Source of the DNA: Ancylobacter novellus
GTDB taxonomy: Bacteria > Pseudomonadota > Alphaproteobacteria > Rhizobiales > Methylopilaceae
Direction: 5' to 3'
Length of the DNA: 64,000 nt
Assembly (NCBI GenBank): GCA_003241695.1
Contig: QFPN01000001.1
Coordinates: 434,001 to 498,000, forward strand
A program made the translations under genes and the position numbers. This document shows positions 52,041 through 61,422 of this stretch, piece by piece. Under the pieces are notes generated by a model. That model had not been told where the DNA came from, did no database searches, and saw only the letters and a list, made by a program, of their open reading frames with translations. Position 1 is the first letter of the stretch, and the number at the start of each line of letters is the position of its first letter.

Positions 52041-52798
52041 CCGCGGTTCTTGCGTTCGCGCAGCTCCGCGAACACCGCGGCGGGATCGCTGGCGTCGAGG
52101 CCGACCGCGGCCGCGACCTTGTCCTCGGCGGCGCGCAGGAAGAGGTTGGTGGCCTTCTCCGCGTCGATCGTGGTGGGCACGGTCGGCTCGCCTTTTGCTC
52201 TCGCCGCCTCGATCTTTGCGAGACGCTCCGCGATCGCCTGATCGCCCGGAGCGACGCCGGCGGAGAACTTCGCGTTCGAGAGCGTGTATTCGTGCCCGCA
52301 CCAGACCCGCGTCTCGTTCGGCAGCCGCGCGAGCTTGGAGAGCGAGGCCCACATCGCGGCGGGGGTGTCCTCGAACAGGCGTCCGCAGCCCATGACGAAC
52401 AGCGTGTCGCCGGAGAACAGCCATTTCTCGCGCGGTTCGAAGAACACGACATGGCCCTTGGTGTGGCCGGGCGTCGCGATCACCTCGAAACTCCACGGCC
52501 CGATCGCCGCGACGTCGCCCTCTGCCAGCGGCCGGTCGAGGCCGGGGATCGAGTCGGCTTCCGCCTTCGGCCCCCACACCGTCGCGCCGGACGCGGCTTT
52601 CAGCGGCGCGATCCCCTGCACGTGGTCGGCGTGTTTGTGGGTGATCAGGATGTCGGTGAGCCGCCAGCCGCGTTCCGCAAGCGCCTTCGCGATCGGATCA
52701 GGCTCCGGCGCGTCGACCAGGACGGTGGCGTCGCCCTCGTGCAGCAGGACCGCGTAGTTGTCGGAAAGGCAGGGGACGAGGACGATTTCGGCTGGCAT
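52037..52798 (-). CDS. gloB: Hydroxyacylglutathione hydrolase (glyoxalase II)
   Basis: A 253-residue metallo-beta-lactamase fold enzyme that hydrolyses S-lactoylglutathione in methylglyoxal detoxification. The binuclear metal motif is T53-HKHADH-59, followed by H in TPGHTKGHV, D in FSGDTLFVMGCGRLFE and H in VWCGHEYT. The C-terminal helical substrate-binding part is present. The frame stays open upstream to 53947, but ATG 52798 is the family start. It is divergent from the AAA ATPase gene. Confidence 0.94.
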   Translation of the reverse strand: MPAEIVLVPCLSDNYAVLLHEGDATVLVDAPEPDPIAKALAERGWRLTDILITHKHADHVQGIAPLKAASGATVWGPKAEADSIPGLDRPLAEGDVAAIGPWSFEVIATPGHTKGHVVFFEPREKWLFSGDTLFVMGCGRLFEDTPAAMWASLSKLARLPNETRVWCGHEYTLSNAKFSAGVAPGDQAIAERLAKIEAARAKGEPTVPTTIDAEKATNLFLRAAEDKVAAAVGLDASDPAAVFAELRERKNRG

Positions 52799-52918
52799 GA
52801 CGGCTCCGGCGTTCGGGGCCGAGAGGCTAGCGGCGGGGCCGGCCGGGTCAAGCCGGCGCGACGTCGAAGCCCGTTCCGGGCAGAGGCGGGCTTCGCCGAG
52901 CCGGGCTAGACTGGCGGA

Positions 52919-54073
52919 ATGATCACGCGCCTCGCCGTCTCCGGCTATCGTTCGCTTCGCGATCTCCGCCTGTCGCTCGGGCGGCTCAACGTCGTCACCG
53001 GCGCGAACGGCAGCGGCAAGTCGAGCCTCTACCGCTCTCTGCGGCTGCTGGCGGACGTGGCCCAAGGACGGGTCATCCAGTCGCTCGCAGGCGAAGGCGG
53101 GGTGCAATCGACGCTCTGGGCGGGACCCGAATCCTTTTCGCGCGGAATGAAAAGCGGCGAGACTCCGGTGACGGGCGTCGTCCGGAGCGGACCGACGGCG
53201 TTGAAGCTCGGCTTCGCCAGCGAGGACTACGGCTACGCCATCGACCTTGGCCTGTCGCCGCGCGACATGGGCATGTTCTCGCTCGATCCGCACATCAAGG
53301 CCGAGGCGCTCTGGACCGGCGAATTCCTCGGCCGCGCCAACGCCTTCGCGCTCCGCAACGGCCCGGGCGTGCGGATTCGCGAAGCGACCGGCGGGTGGGC
53401 CCAGGCCGCGACCTCGATTGCGACCTTCGACAGCATGATGACCCAATGCGCAGACCCGCGCGGCGCGATCGAGCTGCTGTTGCTGCGCGAACGCATGCGG
53501 GACTGGCGCTTCTACGATCACCTGAGGACCGACAGGGACGCGCCGTCCCGAAGGCCGCAGATCGGCACCTATACGCCAGTGCTCGACGGCGACGGCGCGA
53601 ACCTCGCCGCCGCGCTCCAGACCATTCGCCAGATCGGCGACGACCAGGGGCTGCGCGATGCGATCGACGACGCCTTCCCGCGCGCCGCCGTCGAGATCGT
53701 CTCGAACGACGGCTGGTTCGAGGTCGAGATGCGCCAGCACGGCCTGTTGCGTCCCTTGCGCACCGCCGAGCTTTCCGACGGCACGCTGCGCTATCTGCTG
53801 CTCGTCGCCGCGCTGATGTCGCCGCGCCCGCCCGCGCTCATGGTGCTGAACGAACCCGAGACCAGCCTCCACCCGGACCTGCTCGGCCCCTTGGCGCGCC
53901 TCATCGCTCTTGCGTCCGAACGGTCCCAGGTCGTCGTGGTCTCGCACGCCATGCCGCTGGTCGACGCGCTCACGGACGTCGGCGCGCGGCGGATCGAGCT
54001 CGAAAAATCTCTCGGCGAGACAGTGCTGGCGAGCGACGACGAGCGTCCGCGCTGGGAATGGCCGAGGCGCTGA
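52919..54073 (+). CDS. AAA family ATPase (RecF/OLD-like, no nuclease domain)
   Basis: A 384-residue ABC-type ATPase of the SMC/RecF/OLD superfamily. Walker A is GANGSGKS (28-35), the signature-like motif is ELSDGTLRYLLL, and Walker B is LMVLNEPET (about 307-315) followed by SLHP and a late VVVVSHAMPLVDAL switch region. There is no TOPRIM or other nuclease domain, so it is unlike full OLD defence nucleases. Its role is unknown; related ATPases act in DNA metabolism or regulation. It separates gloB from the methyltransferase gene. Confidence 0.85.
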   Translation: MITRLAVSGYRSLRDLRLSLGRLNVVTGANGSGKSSLYRSLRLLADVAQGRVIQSLAGEGGVQSTLWAGPESFSRGMKSGETPVTGVVRSGPTALKLGFASEDYGYAIDLGLSPRDMGMFSLDPHIKAEALWTGEFLGRANAFALRNGPGVRIREATGGWAQAATSIATFDSMMTQCADPRGAIELLLLRERMRDWRFYDHLRTDRDAPSRRPQIGTYTPVLDGDGANLAAALQTIRQIGDDQGLRDAIDDAFPRAAVEIVSNDGWFEVEMRQHGLLRPLRTAELSDGTLRYLLLVAALMSPRPPALMVLNEPETSLHPDLLGPLARLIALASERSQVVVVSHAMPLVDALTDVGARRIELEKSLGETVLASDDERPRWEWPRR

Positions 54074-54132
54074 TTCGACCGCTCGCCGCGGCGTGAGTCG
54101 CCGGCCGCCCCGCGCCCCGCTAGAACACGCTC

Positions 54133-54879
54133 ATGGCACTCGACGTCGTCGATCTTCGGGACTTTTACGCGCGGCCGCTGGGCGAGATCGCCCGGCGCGT
54201 GCTGCGGGGAAAGCTGCGCGCGCGCTGGCCCGACCTGCGCGGCCAGCGCGTGCTCGGGGTCGGGTTCGCGACGCCCTATCTCGGCGCGTTCCGCGACGAC
54301 GCCGAACGTCTGCTCGCCTTTTGCCCGGCGCAGACGGGCGTTTCGTCCTGGCCGGCCGGCCGGCCCAACGCCGCCGCTCTCGTCGACGACGGCATGTGGC
54401 CGCTGCCGGACGCCGCCGTCGACCGCATCGTCGCGGTCCATGCGCTCGAAACGTCGGAGAACGCCGTCGATTTCCTGCGCGAGGCCTGGCGCTGCCTCGC
54501 TCCGGGCGGTCGGTTGATCGCGATCGCGCCCAACCGACGCGGCGCCTGGGCGCAGTCGGACGCCACGCCCTTCGGCCACGGCCGCCCGTTCAGCCGCAGC
54601 CAGCTCACCGAGTTGATGCGCGAGGCGCTGTTCGCGCCCGAAGGCTGGGACGAGGCCCTGTTCATGCCGCCGATGGAGGGCAGGCTCGCGCTGCGCTCGG
54701 CCATGGCGTTCGAACGGATTGGGGCGCGGCTCTGGGGGCCGTTCGCGGGCGTCCATGTCGTCGAGGCGTCGAAGCAGGCGATGCGCGCCATCCCGGCCCG
54801 CTCGCCGCGCCGCGCCCGCGTCGCCCCCGCGCTGAGGCCGGCCCCGGTCGGCGCCCCGGCGCCGGCTCCGCAGCTCTGA
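54133..54879 (+). CDS. Class I SAM-dependent methyltransferase
   Basis: A 248-residue methyltransferase with a Rossmann-like fold. GQRVLGVGFATPYLGAF stands at the SAM-binding motif I position (degenerate, without the usual GxGxG). ALPDAAVDRIVAVHALE is the motif II/III region and LAPGGRLIAIAPNRRGAWA is the post-motif strand. Proteins of this type are typical neighbours of gloB in Hyphomicrobiales. The C terminus is Pro/Ala-rich. The substrate is unknown. It ends 6 bases before the convergent metW gene. Confidence 0.85.
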   Translation: MALDVVDLRDFYARPLGEIARRVLRGKLRARWPDLRGQRVLGVGFATPYLGAFRDDAERLLAFCPAQTGVSSWPAGRPNAAALVDDGMWPLPDAAVDRIVAVHALETSENAVDFLREAWRCLAPGGRLIAIAPNRRGAWAQSDATPFGHGRPFSRSQLTELMREALFAPEGWDEALFMPPMEGRLALRSAMAFERIGARLWGPFAGVHVVEASKQAMRAIPARSPRRARVAPALRPAPVGAPAPAPQL

Positions 54880-54885
54880 GCGACT

Positions 54886-55539
54886 TCAGTCCCGCGACAG
54901 CAGGAACACCCCCTGCGCGCCGAACAGGTTCCAGAACCACCACGGCGCGTTGACCCGGACCGGACGCCCGAACGAGTCGAGCGCGACCGCGCGCTCCATC
55001 CGCGCGCCGAGCATGTCCACCAAATCGACGAAGTCGCGGATCGTGCAGAGATGGATGTTCGGCGTCTCGTACCAGGGGTCGGGCAGGTTGGAGTTCACCG
55101 GCATCCGGCCCTTGACGACGAACTGCAGGCGCGTGCGCCAGTGCCCGAAGTTCGGAAACGACACGATCGCCCGACGCCCGATCCGCAGCAGATCTTCCAC
55201 GACGTGCTTCGGCCGGTGCGTCGCCTGCAGCGTCTGGGACAGGATGACGTAATCGAAGGCGTCGTCCGGATAGTGCGCGAGATCGGCGTCCGCGTCGCCC
55301 TGCACGACCGAAAGACCGTGCGCCACCGACGCGTTGACGCCCGACTGCGACAGCTCGATGCCGCGTCCGTCGACCCCGCGCCGCTCCGTCAGCAGGCGCA
55401 GCAACGCGCCGTCGCCGCAGCCGACGTCGAGGACGCGCGATCCGGACTGGACCATTTCGCAGACCAGCATATGGTCCGGACGCGGCGCCGCTCGCAGAAT
55501 GTCGGAGGGCGTCCGGATGTCGGTCGACGCGACTGTCAT
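54886..55539 (-). CDS. metW: Methionine biosynthesis protein MetW
   Basis: A 217-residue methyltransferase-fold protein. VLDVGCGDGALLRLL is motif I, and GRGIELSQSGVNASVAHGLSVVQGDAD, FDYVILSQTLQATHRP and SFPNFGHWRTRLQF are strongly typical of MetW. MetW normally works with the homoserine acetyltransferase MetX, encoded directly upstream; here the upstream neighbour is a divergent Ca2+/H+ antiporter gene, so metX is elsewhere or missing. ATG 55539 is chosen; upstream ATGs in frame exist near 55563. Confidence 0.92.
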   Translation of the reverse strand: MTVASTDIRTPSDILRAAPRPDHMLVCEMVQSGSRVLDVGCGDGALLRLLTERRGVDGRGIELSQSGVNASVAHGLSVVQGDADADLAHYPDDAFDYVILSQTLQATHRPKHVVEDLLRIGRRAIVSFPNFGHWRTRLQFVVKGRMPVNSNLPDPWYETPNIHLCTIRDFVDLVDMLGARMERAVALDSFGRPVRVNAPWWFWNLFGAQGVFLLSRD

Positions 55540-55705
55540 GCGCTCACAATTCCGTTGAACCATCATTGCGCGGCTGGACGAACCGCGCGCGGGTCCTAAA
55601 CACAGTCCGGAATAATCGATCTTCAACAGGCCGCAAGGGCCGCAGAGGCGAGAGCCGAACCTGCGGTCCTTTTCCGCGCGCCCGACCACGAGGAGCCAGC
55701 ACGCG

Positions 55706-56842
55706 ATGACGGCTGCGGCCATCGACGCCCACGCGCACCAAGATCCGAAGATGCCGATCATGGCCTGGGCGCCGCCGCTCGTCGGCCTTGCTTTCGTCGG
55801 CGCGTTGAAAGCGATGGGTCTCGACGCCGGCTATGACGGCAGCTCGGCGAGCCTGATCGTTGCGATCACTCTCGTGCCGGTGCTGTTCGGGGCCGTGTTC
55901 GCGGCGGTCTACCATGCCGAACTCATCGCCCACCGCACGGGCGAACCCTACGGGACGCTGGTGCTCGCCATGGCCGTGACCGTGATGGAGGTCGCGCTTC
56001 TCGCATCCGCGCTGCTCGGCGAGAAGCCGAACCCAACGCTCACGCGCGACACGATCTTCGCGGTCGTGATGATCGTCGGCAACGGGCTCGTGGGCGTCTG
56101 TATCCTGCTGGGCGGCCTGCGGCACAAGGAGCAGAGCTTCCGCGTGACGGGAGCCAACGCCTATCTCGCGGTGCTCATGCCGCTCGCGACGCTTTCGCTC
56201 GTGCTGCCGAACTACACGGTCGCCGCTCCGGGCGGCGCCTATTCGCCGAGCCAGCTCGCCTTCGCAGGCTTCGCCACGCTCGCGATCTATCTCGCCTTTC
56301 TCTACACGCAGACGGTCCGCAACCGCGAATATTTCGCCGTGGTGATCGAGGGCGACGACCAGGCGGACAAGGCCCATGTGCCGAGCAATCGCGCCACGAT
56401 GATCTCGTTCGGCTTTCTGCTCGCCTCGCTCGGCGTGGTGATCCTGCTGTCGAAGACGTTCACCGCGACGGTCTCGGTCGGCCTCAACGCCGCCGGAGCC
56501 CCCGCGGCGGTCGCCGGCGTCATCGTCGCGTTCCTGATCCTCCTGCCGGAGTTCAGCGCGGCGGTCAGGGCCGCGCGGGCGAACAAGCTGCAGAAGAGCG
56601 TCAATCTCGCGCTCGGCTCCGCCTGCGCGACCATCGGCCTGACCATCCCGGCGATCGCGACCCTGTCGCTCGCCTATGGGGCGCCGCTCGAACTCGGGCT
56701 CGACTCGAAGGACACGGTGATCCTGTTCGTCACCTTCGCGGTCGCGCTGCTGACGTTCGGCACGGGACGGACCAACATCCTCTATGGGCTGATCCACCTC
56801 GTGCTGTTCGCGACCTACTGCTTCACGATCCTTTCGCCGTGA
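55706..56842 (+). CDS. chaA: Calcium/proton antiporter (ChaA-like)
   Basis: A 378-residue inner-membrane protein of the CaCA superfamily with about eleven predicted helices. The two acidic alpha-repeat motifs are MAVTVMEVALLASALLG (around residue 92-108) and FLILLPEFSAAVRAARANK (around 272-290). It exchanges Ca2+ or Na+/K+ for protons and protects against high salt or pH. AGGAG lies 13 bases before ATG 55706. Its end overlaps the convergent cupin gene by 20 bases. Confidence 0.92.
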   Translation: MTAAAIDAHAHQDPKMPIMAWAPPLVGLAFVGALKAMGLDAGYDGSSASLIVAITLVPVLFGAVFAAVYHAELIAHRTGEPYGTLVLAMAVTVMEVALLASALLGEKPNPTLTRDTIFAVVMIVGNGLVGVCILLGGLRHKEQSFRVTGANAYLAVLMPLATLSLVLPNYTVAAPGGAYSPSQLAFAGFATLAIYLAFLYTQTVRNREYFAVVIEGDDQADKAHVPSNRATMISFGFLLASLGVVILLSKTFTATVSVGLNAAGAPAAVAGVIVAFLILLPEFSAAVRAARANKLQKSVNLALGSACATIGLTIPAIATLSLAYGAPLELGLDSKDTVILFVTFAVALLTFGTGRTNILYGLIHLVLFATYCFTILSP

Positions 56843-57359
56843 CCTGGGCGAGCCCGGCGCCGGCCTGCGGAGCAGGCGCTGCGCCGCCTCGGAGCAGCCC
56901 CGCGACCCGCCTCTTCATCCCCATCGCGGCGAGCACGGGACGAGGAAAAGGCCGGCGGCAGAAGGCGATCTTCTTGACGTGGTCCCGGATCTCCCACGTC
57001 GCCCAGCTTCCCGCGGCGAAATAGGCCACGTCGCCGGCGACGAGGGTCGTCCGGGTCCCGGTCTCGTCGGTGACGTCGACCGAACCGGAGACGATGTGGA
57101 CCGTCTCGTCCCACACGAAGTTCCAGCGAAACGCGCCGGCGGTGCAGGCCCAGATCGACGTGGAGGACAGGGCGTCGGCGCTCGCCGAGTGAAGCTTCCC
57201 GCTCGCCTGCGGATCGCCCGAAATGATCCATGACGGCTCGATCGGCGAGGGATCGAGTTCGATCGCGGCGAGCGAGCCCGTCGTAAAAACGGGATGGGAG
57301 GCGCCCGCTGGCTTCGGATCGTCGAGCGCGATTTCAACGAGTTGGCGGAAGAGTGACAT
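56823..57359 (-). CDS. Cupin domain protein (DUF861-like)
   Basis: A 178-residue protein with one cupin barrel (about 60-145). The second strand set shows WNFVWDETVHIVSGSVDVTDETG and the turn VAGDVAYFAAGSWATWEI, which match the DUF861 type related to ureidoglycolate-linked cupins. The C terminus is basic and alanine-rich. Its tail overlaps the 3' end of chaA by 20 bases on the other strand. Its function is unknown. Confidence 0.82.
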   Translation of the reverse strand: MSLFRQLVEIALDDPKPAGASHPVFTTGSLAAIELDPSPIEPSWIISGDPQASGKLHSASADALSSTSIWACTAGAFRWNFVWDETVHIVSGSVDVTDETGTRTTLVAGDVAYFAAGSWATWEIRDHVKKIAFCRRPFPRPVLAAMGMKRRVAGLLRGGAAPAPQAGAGLAQVTAKGS

Positions 57360-57454
57360 GGAGATCCCGACGCTGATGCGCCGGGGACAGTGCCGGGCTC
57401 GTGGTTAACTTCCCGGCCTCATCTCCGATCACGATATCGCGCGCAGCCTCGCTT

Positions 57455-58066
57455 TCACCACAGCGTCTTCGCGGCGCGCGCCGGCCAGGCCTTGTCGTAT
57501 TCCTCGCCGCCGACCGCGTTCGCGGAAATCGCCGAGAGAATACCTCCGGGGGTCGGCAGGAGCGCGGGATCGACGTGGCTTGCGGGATCCCAGAGGCGCG
57601 ACCTGACCACCGCTCGGGCGCATTGGAAATAGACCGCCTCGACCGACAGCACGATCGCGCTGCGCGGACGCTTGCCCTCGACTTCGAAGGACGCGAGCAG
57701 TTCGGCGTCGATCGAGATCGAGGCACGACCGTTCACGCGCAGCGTCACGCCGACGCCCGGAACGAGAAACAGCAGCGCGGCGCGCGGATCGCGCACGATG
57801 TTGCGAAGAGAGTCGATCCGGTCGTTGCCGCGGCGGTCGGGCATGACGAGCGTGCGGTCGTCGTCGACCCTGACGAAACCCGGCAGATCGCCGCGCGGCG
57901 AACAATCGAGTCCTTCGGGACCGGCTGTCGCGAGGGCCGCGAAGGGCGAGGCCTCGATGAGGGCGCGGTATTCGGGCGTGACCCGGTCGACCTCCTTGAC
58001 GAGCGACGGCGCCGCAGGACGGCCATAGAGCGTCTCGAGTTCGGCAATCGACGTGACGATTGTCAT
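57455..58066 (-). CDS. FMN-binding pyridoxamine 5'-phosphate oxidase family protein
   Basis: A 203-residue split-barrel flavoprotein. FAALATAGPEGLDCSPRGDLPGFVRV and RRGNDRIDSLRNIVRDPRAALLFLVPG are typical of the MSMEG_1061-like FMN-dependent subgroup, and VEAVYFQCARAVVRSRLW is its C-terminal signature. Such proteins are not involved in vitamin B6 synthesis; they are thought to reduce or detoxify small molecules with FMN or F420. It is probably cotranscribed with the upstream regulator gene, 47 bases away. Confidence 0.87.
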   Translation of the reverse strand: MTIVTSIAELETLYGRPAAPSLVKEVDRVTPEYRALIEASPFAALATAGPEGLDCSPRGDLPGFVRVDDDRTLVMPDRRGNDRIDSLRNIVRDPRAALLFLVPGVGVTLRVNGRASISIDAELLASFEVEGKRPRSAIVLSVEAVYFQCARAVVRSRLWDPASHVDPALLPTPGGILSAISANAVGGEEYDKAWPARAAKTLW

Positions 58067-58113
58067 GGCGAGAGGCGTATCACGCCCCGAACCGGGCGTC
58101 CGCCCGGACCTAC

Positions 58114-58761
58114 TCAGGCGTGGTCGTGCGAACGCCCTTCGCTCGCAGACAGGACGATCCGCACCAGATCCGCGGCGTTGCGGGCGCCGAGCTTCTCCAT
58201 GATGCGGGCGCGATGGACCTCGATGGTGCGCGGGCTGATGCCGAGCTCGCGCCCCGCCTCCTTGTTGGACTGTCCGCCGGAGATGAGGCCGAGCACCTCG
58301 CGCTCGCGCGGGGTGAGCGCATCCGACCCCGGAATCTCGGCCGCGTCCTCGGTCTGGGCCCTCGCCTCCGCGCGCGCCGCGCTCGCGTCGAGCGCCGCGG
58401 TCACGCGCCGGACAATGGTCTCGGGATCGAAGGGCTTCTCGATGAAGTCGAGCGCGCCTTGCTTGATGGCGTCGACCGCCATCGGAATATCGGCCGAGCC
58501 CGAGATCATTATGACCGGCGCCCCGCCGCCGCGGCCGTTCAGCTCGCGCAGCACGTCGAGACCGGAACGTCCCGGCATCAGCACATCCAGCAGCACGCAG
58601 GCGGGCGCCGGGCCGTCGAGCCGGCCGAGGAAACGATCACCGCTGTCGAAGGTTTCGACCTGAAAGCCATTGGCCTCGAAAACCGCGGACAGGACGTCGC
58701 GAATCACCTCGTCGTCGTCGACGACGCAAACAATCCGGCCGTTGTCACGCTCCGACGCCAT
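58114..58761 (-). CDS. FixJ/NarL-type response regulator
   Basis: A 215-residue two-component regulator. The receiver domain (about 9-125) has the acidic pocket DDDE (15-18), phosphoacceptor D59 in VLLDVLMPG, and K in FIEKPFD (about 107). A short linker leads to a LuxR-type helix-turn-helix (about 148-208: LTPREREVLGLISGGQSNKEAGRELGISPRTIEVHRARIMEKL), the FixJ/TodT layout. No histidine kinase gene is in the window, so its partner is elsewhere. The region upstream (58762-58958) contains a long untranslated stretch that should hold its promoter. Confidence 0.92.
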   Translation of the reverse strand: MASERDNGRIVCVVDDDEVIRDVLSAVFEANGFQVETFDSGDRFLGRLDGPAPACVLLDVLMPGRSGLDVLRELNGRGGGAPVIMISGSADIPMAVDAIKQGALDFIEKPFDPETIVRRVTAALDASAARAEARAQTEDAAEIPGSDALTPREREVLGLISGGQSNKEAGRELGISPRTIEVHRARIMEKLGARNAADLVRIVLSASEGRSHDHA

Positions 58762-58958
58762 TCCGCGCCCCCACGCGCATTTGGTGTCTTACGGGGGAGG
58801 CCCCGTTTCCGCCTACCGCCCACCACTGCTCGAAGGAGCAAAACAAGGCAAGCGCTTACTTAGTCAACCGTTAATTTTCGAACGACGACAAGGGTTCCAG
58901 TACAGGGCAGATCACCGGATGGCCAGATGTGTAGTTGGTATGATCCAGAATGCGACAA

Positions 58959-59657
58959 TCACCGTTCGGCTTCCGCGATTTCCCGGACGATCGATTCGGC
59001 GGCCGCCCGCGGATCCGTCGCCGCGATCACCGGCCGCGCCACGACGAGAAAATCCGCGCCGGCGCGGATCGCCTCGCCGGGCGTCGCAACACGCTTCTGG
59101 TCGCCGAGCGCGGCGCCCGCGGGCCGAACGCCGGGCGTGACCGCGAGGAAGGGCGAAGGCGCGACCCGACGCACCGAGGCGAGATCGGTGGGGGCGCAGA
59201 TGACGCCGTCGACGCCCGCGGCGCGGGCATGGCCGACCCGCTTCTCGACCAGCGCCTCCGGACCGATCGCGAAACCGGCTTCCGCCACGTCGCTCGCGTC
59301 CCAGGAGGTGAGGACCGTCACGCCGAGGATCTTGAGGCCGCTGTCGCCACGCCCTTCCGCCGCCGCCCGAAGCGTCTGCGGATAGGCGTGAACCGTGAGA
59401 AACGAAGCCCCGAGCCGCGCGACCTGACGCGTGGCCTTCTCGACCGTCTGGCCGATGTCGTGGAGCTTGAGGTCGACGAACACCTTCTTGCCCGAGCGGG
59501 CGAGCCGCTCGGCGAGCGTCAGGCCGCCCGCCACCGCGAGCTCGAACCCGATCTTGTAGAACGTCACGGCGTCGCCGAGCCGAGCCACCATCGCGTCCGC
59601 CTCTTCGAGGCTCGCGACGTCGAGGCCGACGATGAGGCGGTCGCGCGGATCCGTCAC
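58959..59657 (-). CDS. pyrF: Orotidine 5'-phosphate decarboxylase
   Basis: A 232-residue TIM-barrel enzyme that makes UMP from OMP, the last step of pyrimidine nucleotide synthesis. The catalytic motif D62-x-K64-x-x-D67 is in [11 protein letters not shown], and [17 protein letters not shown] is the phosphate-binding end. GTG 59657 is the start; it overlaps the stop of the flavin reductase gene in a GTGA junction. It is a second gene of that two-gene unit. Confidence 0.95.
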   Translation of the reverse strand: MTDPRDRLIVGLDVASLEEADAMVARLGDAVTFYKIGFELAVAGGLTLAERLARSGKKVFVDLKLHDIGQTVEKATRQVARLGASFLTVHAYPQTLRAAAEGRGDSGLKILGVTVLTSWDASDVAEAGFAIGPEALVEKRVGHARAAGVDGVICAPTDLASVRRVAPSPFLAVTPGVRPAGAALGDQKRVATPGEAIRAGADFLVVARPVIAATDPRAAAESIVREIAEAER

Positions 59658-60235
59658 GCGAGGCTCCCGGCGGTCGAGACGAGCCGTTCGAGAACGCCGC
59701 CCAGCAGGGCCGCGGTCCTCTCGTTCGCGAGACTTCCGTCGGCGGCGAAGGCGCTTGCCGCGTTTCCGACCGCCACCATTTCCGGCAGAACCAGCGCCCC
59801 CAGTCCGAGCTCCATCATGCTGCGCAGCTGGGTGAGGCCGCGATAGCCGCCCATCGCGCCGTTCGACACGGCGCCGAGCGCGAACACCCGGCTCTTGAAG
59901 GCCGCCAGCGGCGGCCGCCCCTCGACAGCGACCCGCGACATCCAGTCGAGCGTGTTCTTGAGCAGGGGCGAGAAGCTCGAATTGTATTCCGGACTCGCGA
60001 CGAAGACGCCCTGATGCTCGAAGAACAGCTCGACGAGCCTCTTCGCGGCGTCCGGGACGCCCTCGCGCTCCTGGAGGTCGCCGTCGTAGAGCGGCAGCGC
60101 GTAATCCTTCAGCGAAATCAGCGTCGCAGACGCGCCTGCCGCCTCCACCCCGCGCGCGGCGGCGACGGCGAGCTTCTGATTGATCGAACCGGTTCTGACG
60201 GAACCGGCGAAGACGACGATTTTCGGAGCGGGCAT
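59654..60235 (-). CDS. NADPH-dependent FMN reductase
   Basis: A 193-residue flavodoxin-like reductase. [16 protein letters not shown] is the FMN phosphate loop and [19 protein letters not shown] is the second FMN-binding segment of the NADPH-dependent FMN reductase family. It probably reduces FMN or quinones for other flavoenzymes. ATG 60235 is preferred to an upstream ATG at 60265 because the first beta strand begins there. It is translationally coupled to pyrF. Confidence 0.9.
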   Translation of the reverse strand: MPAPKIVVFAGSVRTGSINQKLAVAAARGVEAAGASATLISLKDYALPLYDGDLQEREGVPDAAKRLVELFFEHQGVFVASPEYNSSFSPLLKNTLDWMSRVAVEGRPPLAAFKSRVFALGAVSNGAMGGYRGLTQLRSMMELGLGALVLPEMVAVGNAASAFAADGSLANERTAALLGGVLERLVSTAGSLA

Positions 60236-60309
60236 GGAAACTCGGGCCGGATAAAGAACGGGCACGGTTTTACGGCAAAGAACGCCGATCCGTCATCCCC
60301 GCCCGTCGA

Positions 60310-61239
60310 TCAGGCCTTGCGCTCGGCGACGAAGCGGGCTGCGCCGCGCAGCGCCTCCGCGCGAGGGCCGAAACGCTCGAGCGCGCCGAGCGCCTCGTCG
60401 GTCAGCCGGGCGAGCCTGTTGCGCGCTCCTTCGATCCCGAGCAGGCCGATCAGCGTCGCCTTGCCGGCGGCGGCGTCCTTGCCCGTCGCCTTCCCGACCG
60501 CCGCCGACGCGCCTTCGGCGTCGAGCAGATCGTCGGCGATCTGGAAGGCGGCGCCGATCGCGCTCGCATAGACAGCAAGCGCGGCGCGGTCTTCAGCGCG
60601 GGCGCGACCGAGTATCGCGCCCATGTCGACGGCGGCCGCGATCAGCGCTCCCGTCTTCATCGACTGGAGCCGGAGGATGTCCGCCTCGTCGAGCGGCTGG
60701 GGGGATCCGTCGGCGAACCGTCCCTCCGCGGCGAGGTCGAGCATCTGGCCGCCGGCCATCCCGCCCAGTCCCGAGGCGCGGGCGAGCGCCAGAACAAGCT
60801 CGGCGCGCACGGAGGCGTCGTCATGGGCGCGGGCGTCGGCGAGCAGTTCGAAGGCGATGGTCAGCAGGGCGTCGCCCGCGAGGATCGCGGTCGCCTCGTC
60901 GAAGGCGCGGTGCACGGTCGGCCGGCCGCGACGAAGATCGTCGTCGTCCATGGCCGGCAGATCGTCATGGACGAGGCTGTAGCCATGGACGCATTCGATC
61001 GCGAGCGCCGCGCGCAAGGGCCCGTCGCCCTCGCAATCGAAGAGCTGGGCGGTCGCGAGCAACAGCGCCGGCCTCAGACGCTTGCCGCCGCCAAGCATGG
61101 CGTGGCGCATCGCGGCGAGCAGGCGTTCAGGCCGGGCGATCTCGCCGGAGGCCGGCTCCGGCGCCAGCAACGCCGCGAGCGCGGCCTCCACGCGAGGGCC
61201 GACTTCGGCGGCGTAGGCTTCAAAGGATAGCGCCTGCAT
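60310..61239 (-). CDS. ispA: Geranyl/farnesyl diphosphate synthase
   Basis: A 309-residue all-helical prenyltransferase that extends DMAPP/GPP with IPP. The first Asp-rich motif is HDDLPAMDDDDLRRG, of the type found in bacterial farnesyl diphosphate synthases, and the second is QIADDLLDAEG; GGKRLRP binds the diphosphate. It feeds the isoprenoid pathway for quinones and undecaprenyl lipids. It lies 70 bases upstream of the flavin reductase gene and is divergent from mtgA. Confidence 0.93.
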   Translation of the reverse strand: MQALSFEAYAAEVGPRVEAALAALLAPEPASGEIARPERLLAAMRHAMLGGGKRLRPALLLATAQLFDCEGDGPLRAALAIECVHGYSLVHDDLPAMDDDDLRRGRPTVHRAFDEATAILAGDALLTIAFELLADARAHDDASVRAELVLALARASGLGGMAGGQMLDLAAEGRFADGSPQPLDEADILRLQSMKTGALIAAAVDMGAILGRARAEDRAALAVYASAIGAAFQIADDLLDAEGASAAVGKATGKDAAAGKATLIGLLGIEGARNRLARLTDEALGALERFGPRAEALRGAARFVAERKA

Positions 61240-61422
61240 AGGGAGACTTCCGGGACGACGACGAACCGGCCGTGCCCGAAGCGCGCACGCGGGTCAAGCG
61301 GCTGCAGCGCGTGACCGTCGGCCGTCCGCGTATGGCGCGTCACCACCTTGTCACCCCTCCTTCGGATGGCGCGAACCTGCGGCTCTGTTAGGATCGCGCC
61401 GGGGAAAACGGTCGGGGTCAGC

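Noticed and set aside
52799..53947. Upstream extension of the gloB frame
   Set aside because: It is antisense to the AAA ATPase gene; the glyoxalase II family starts at 52798.
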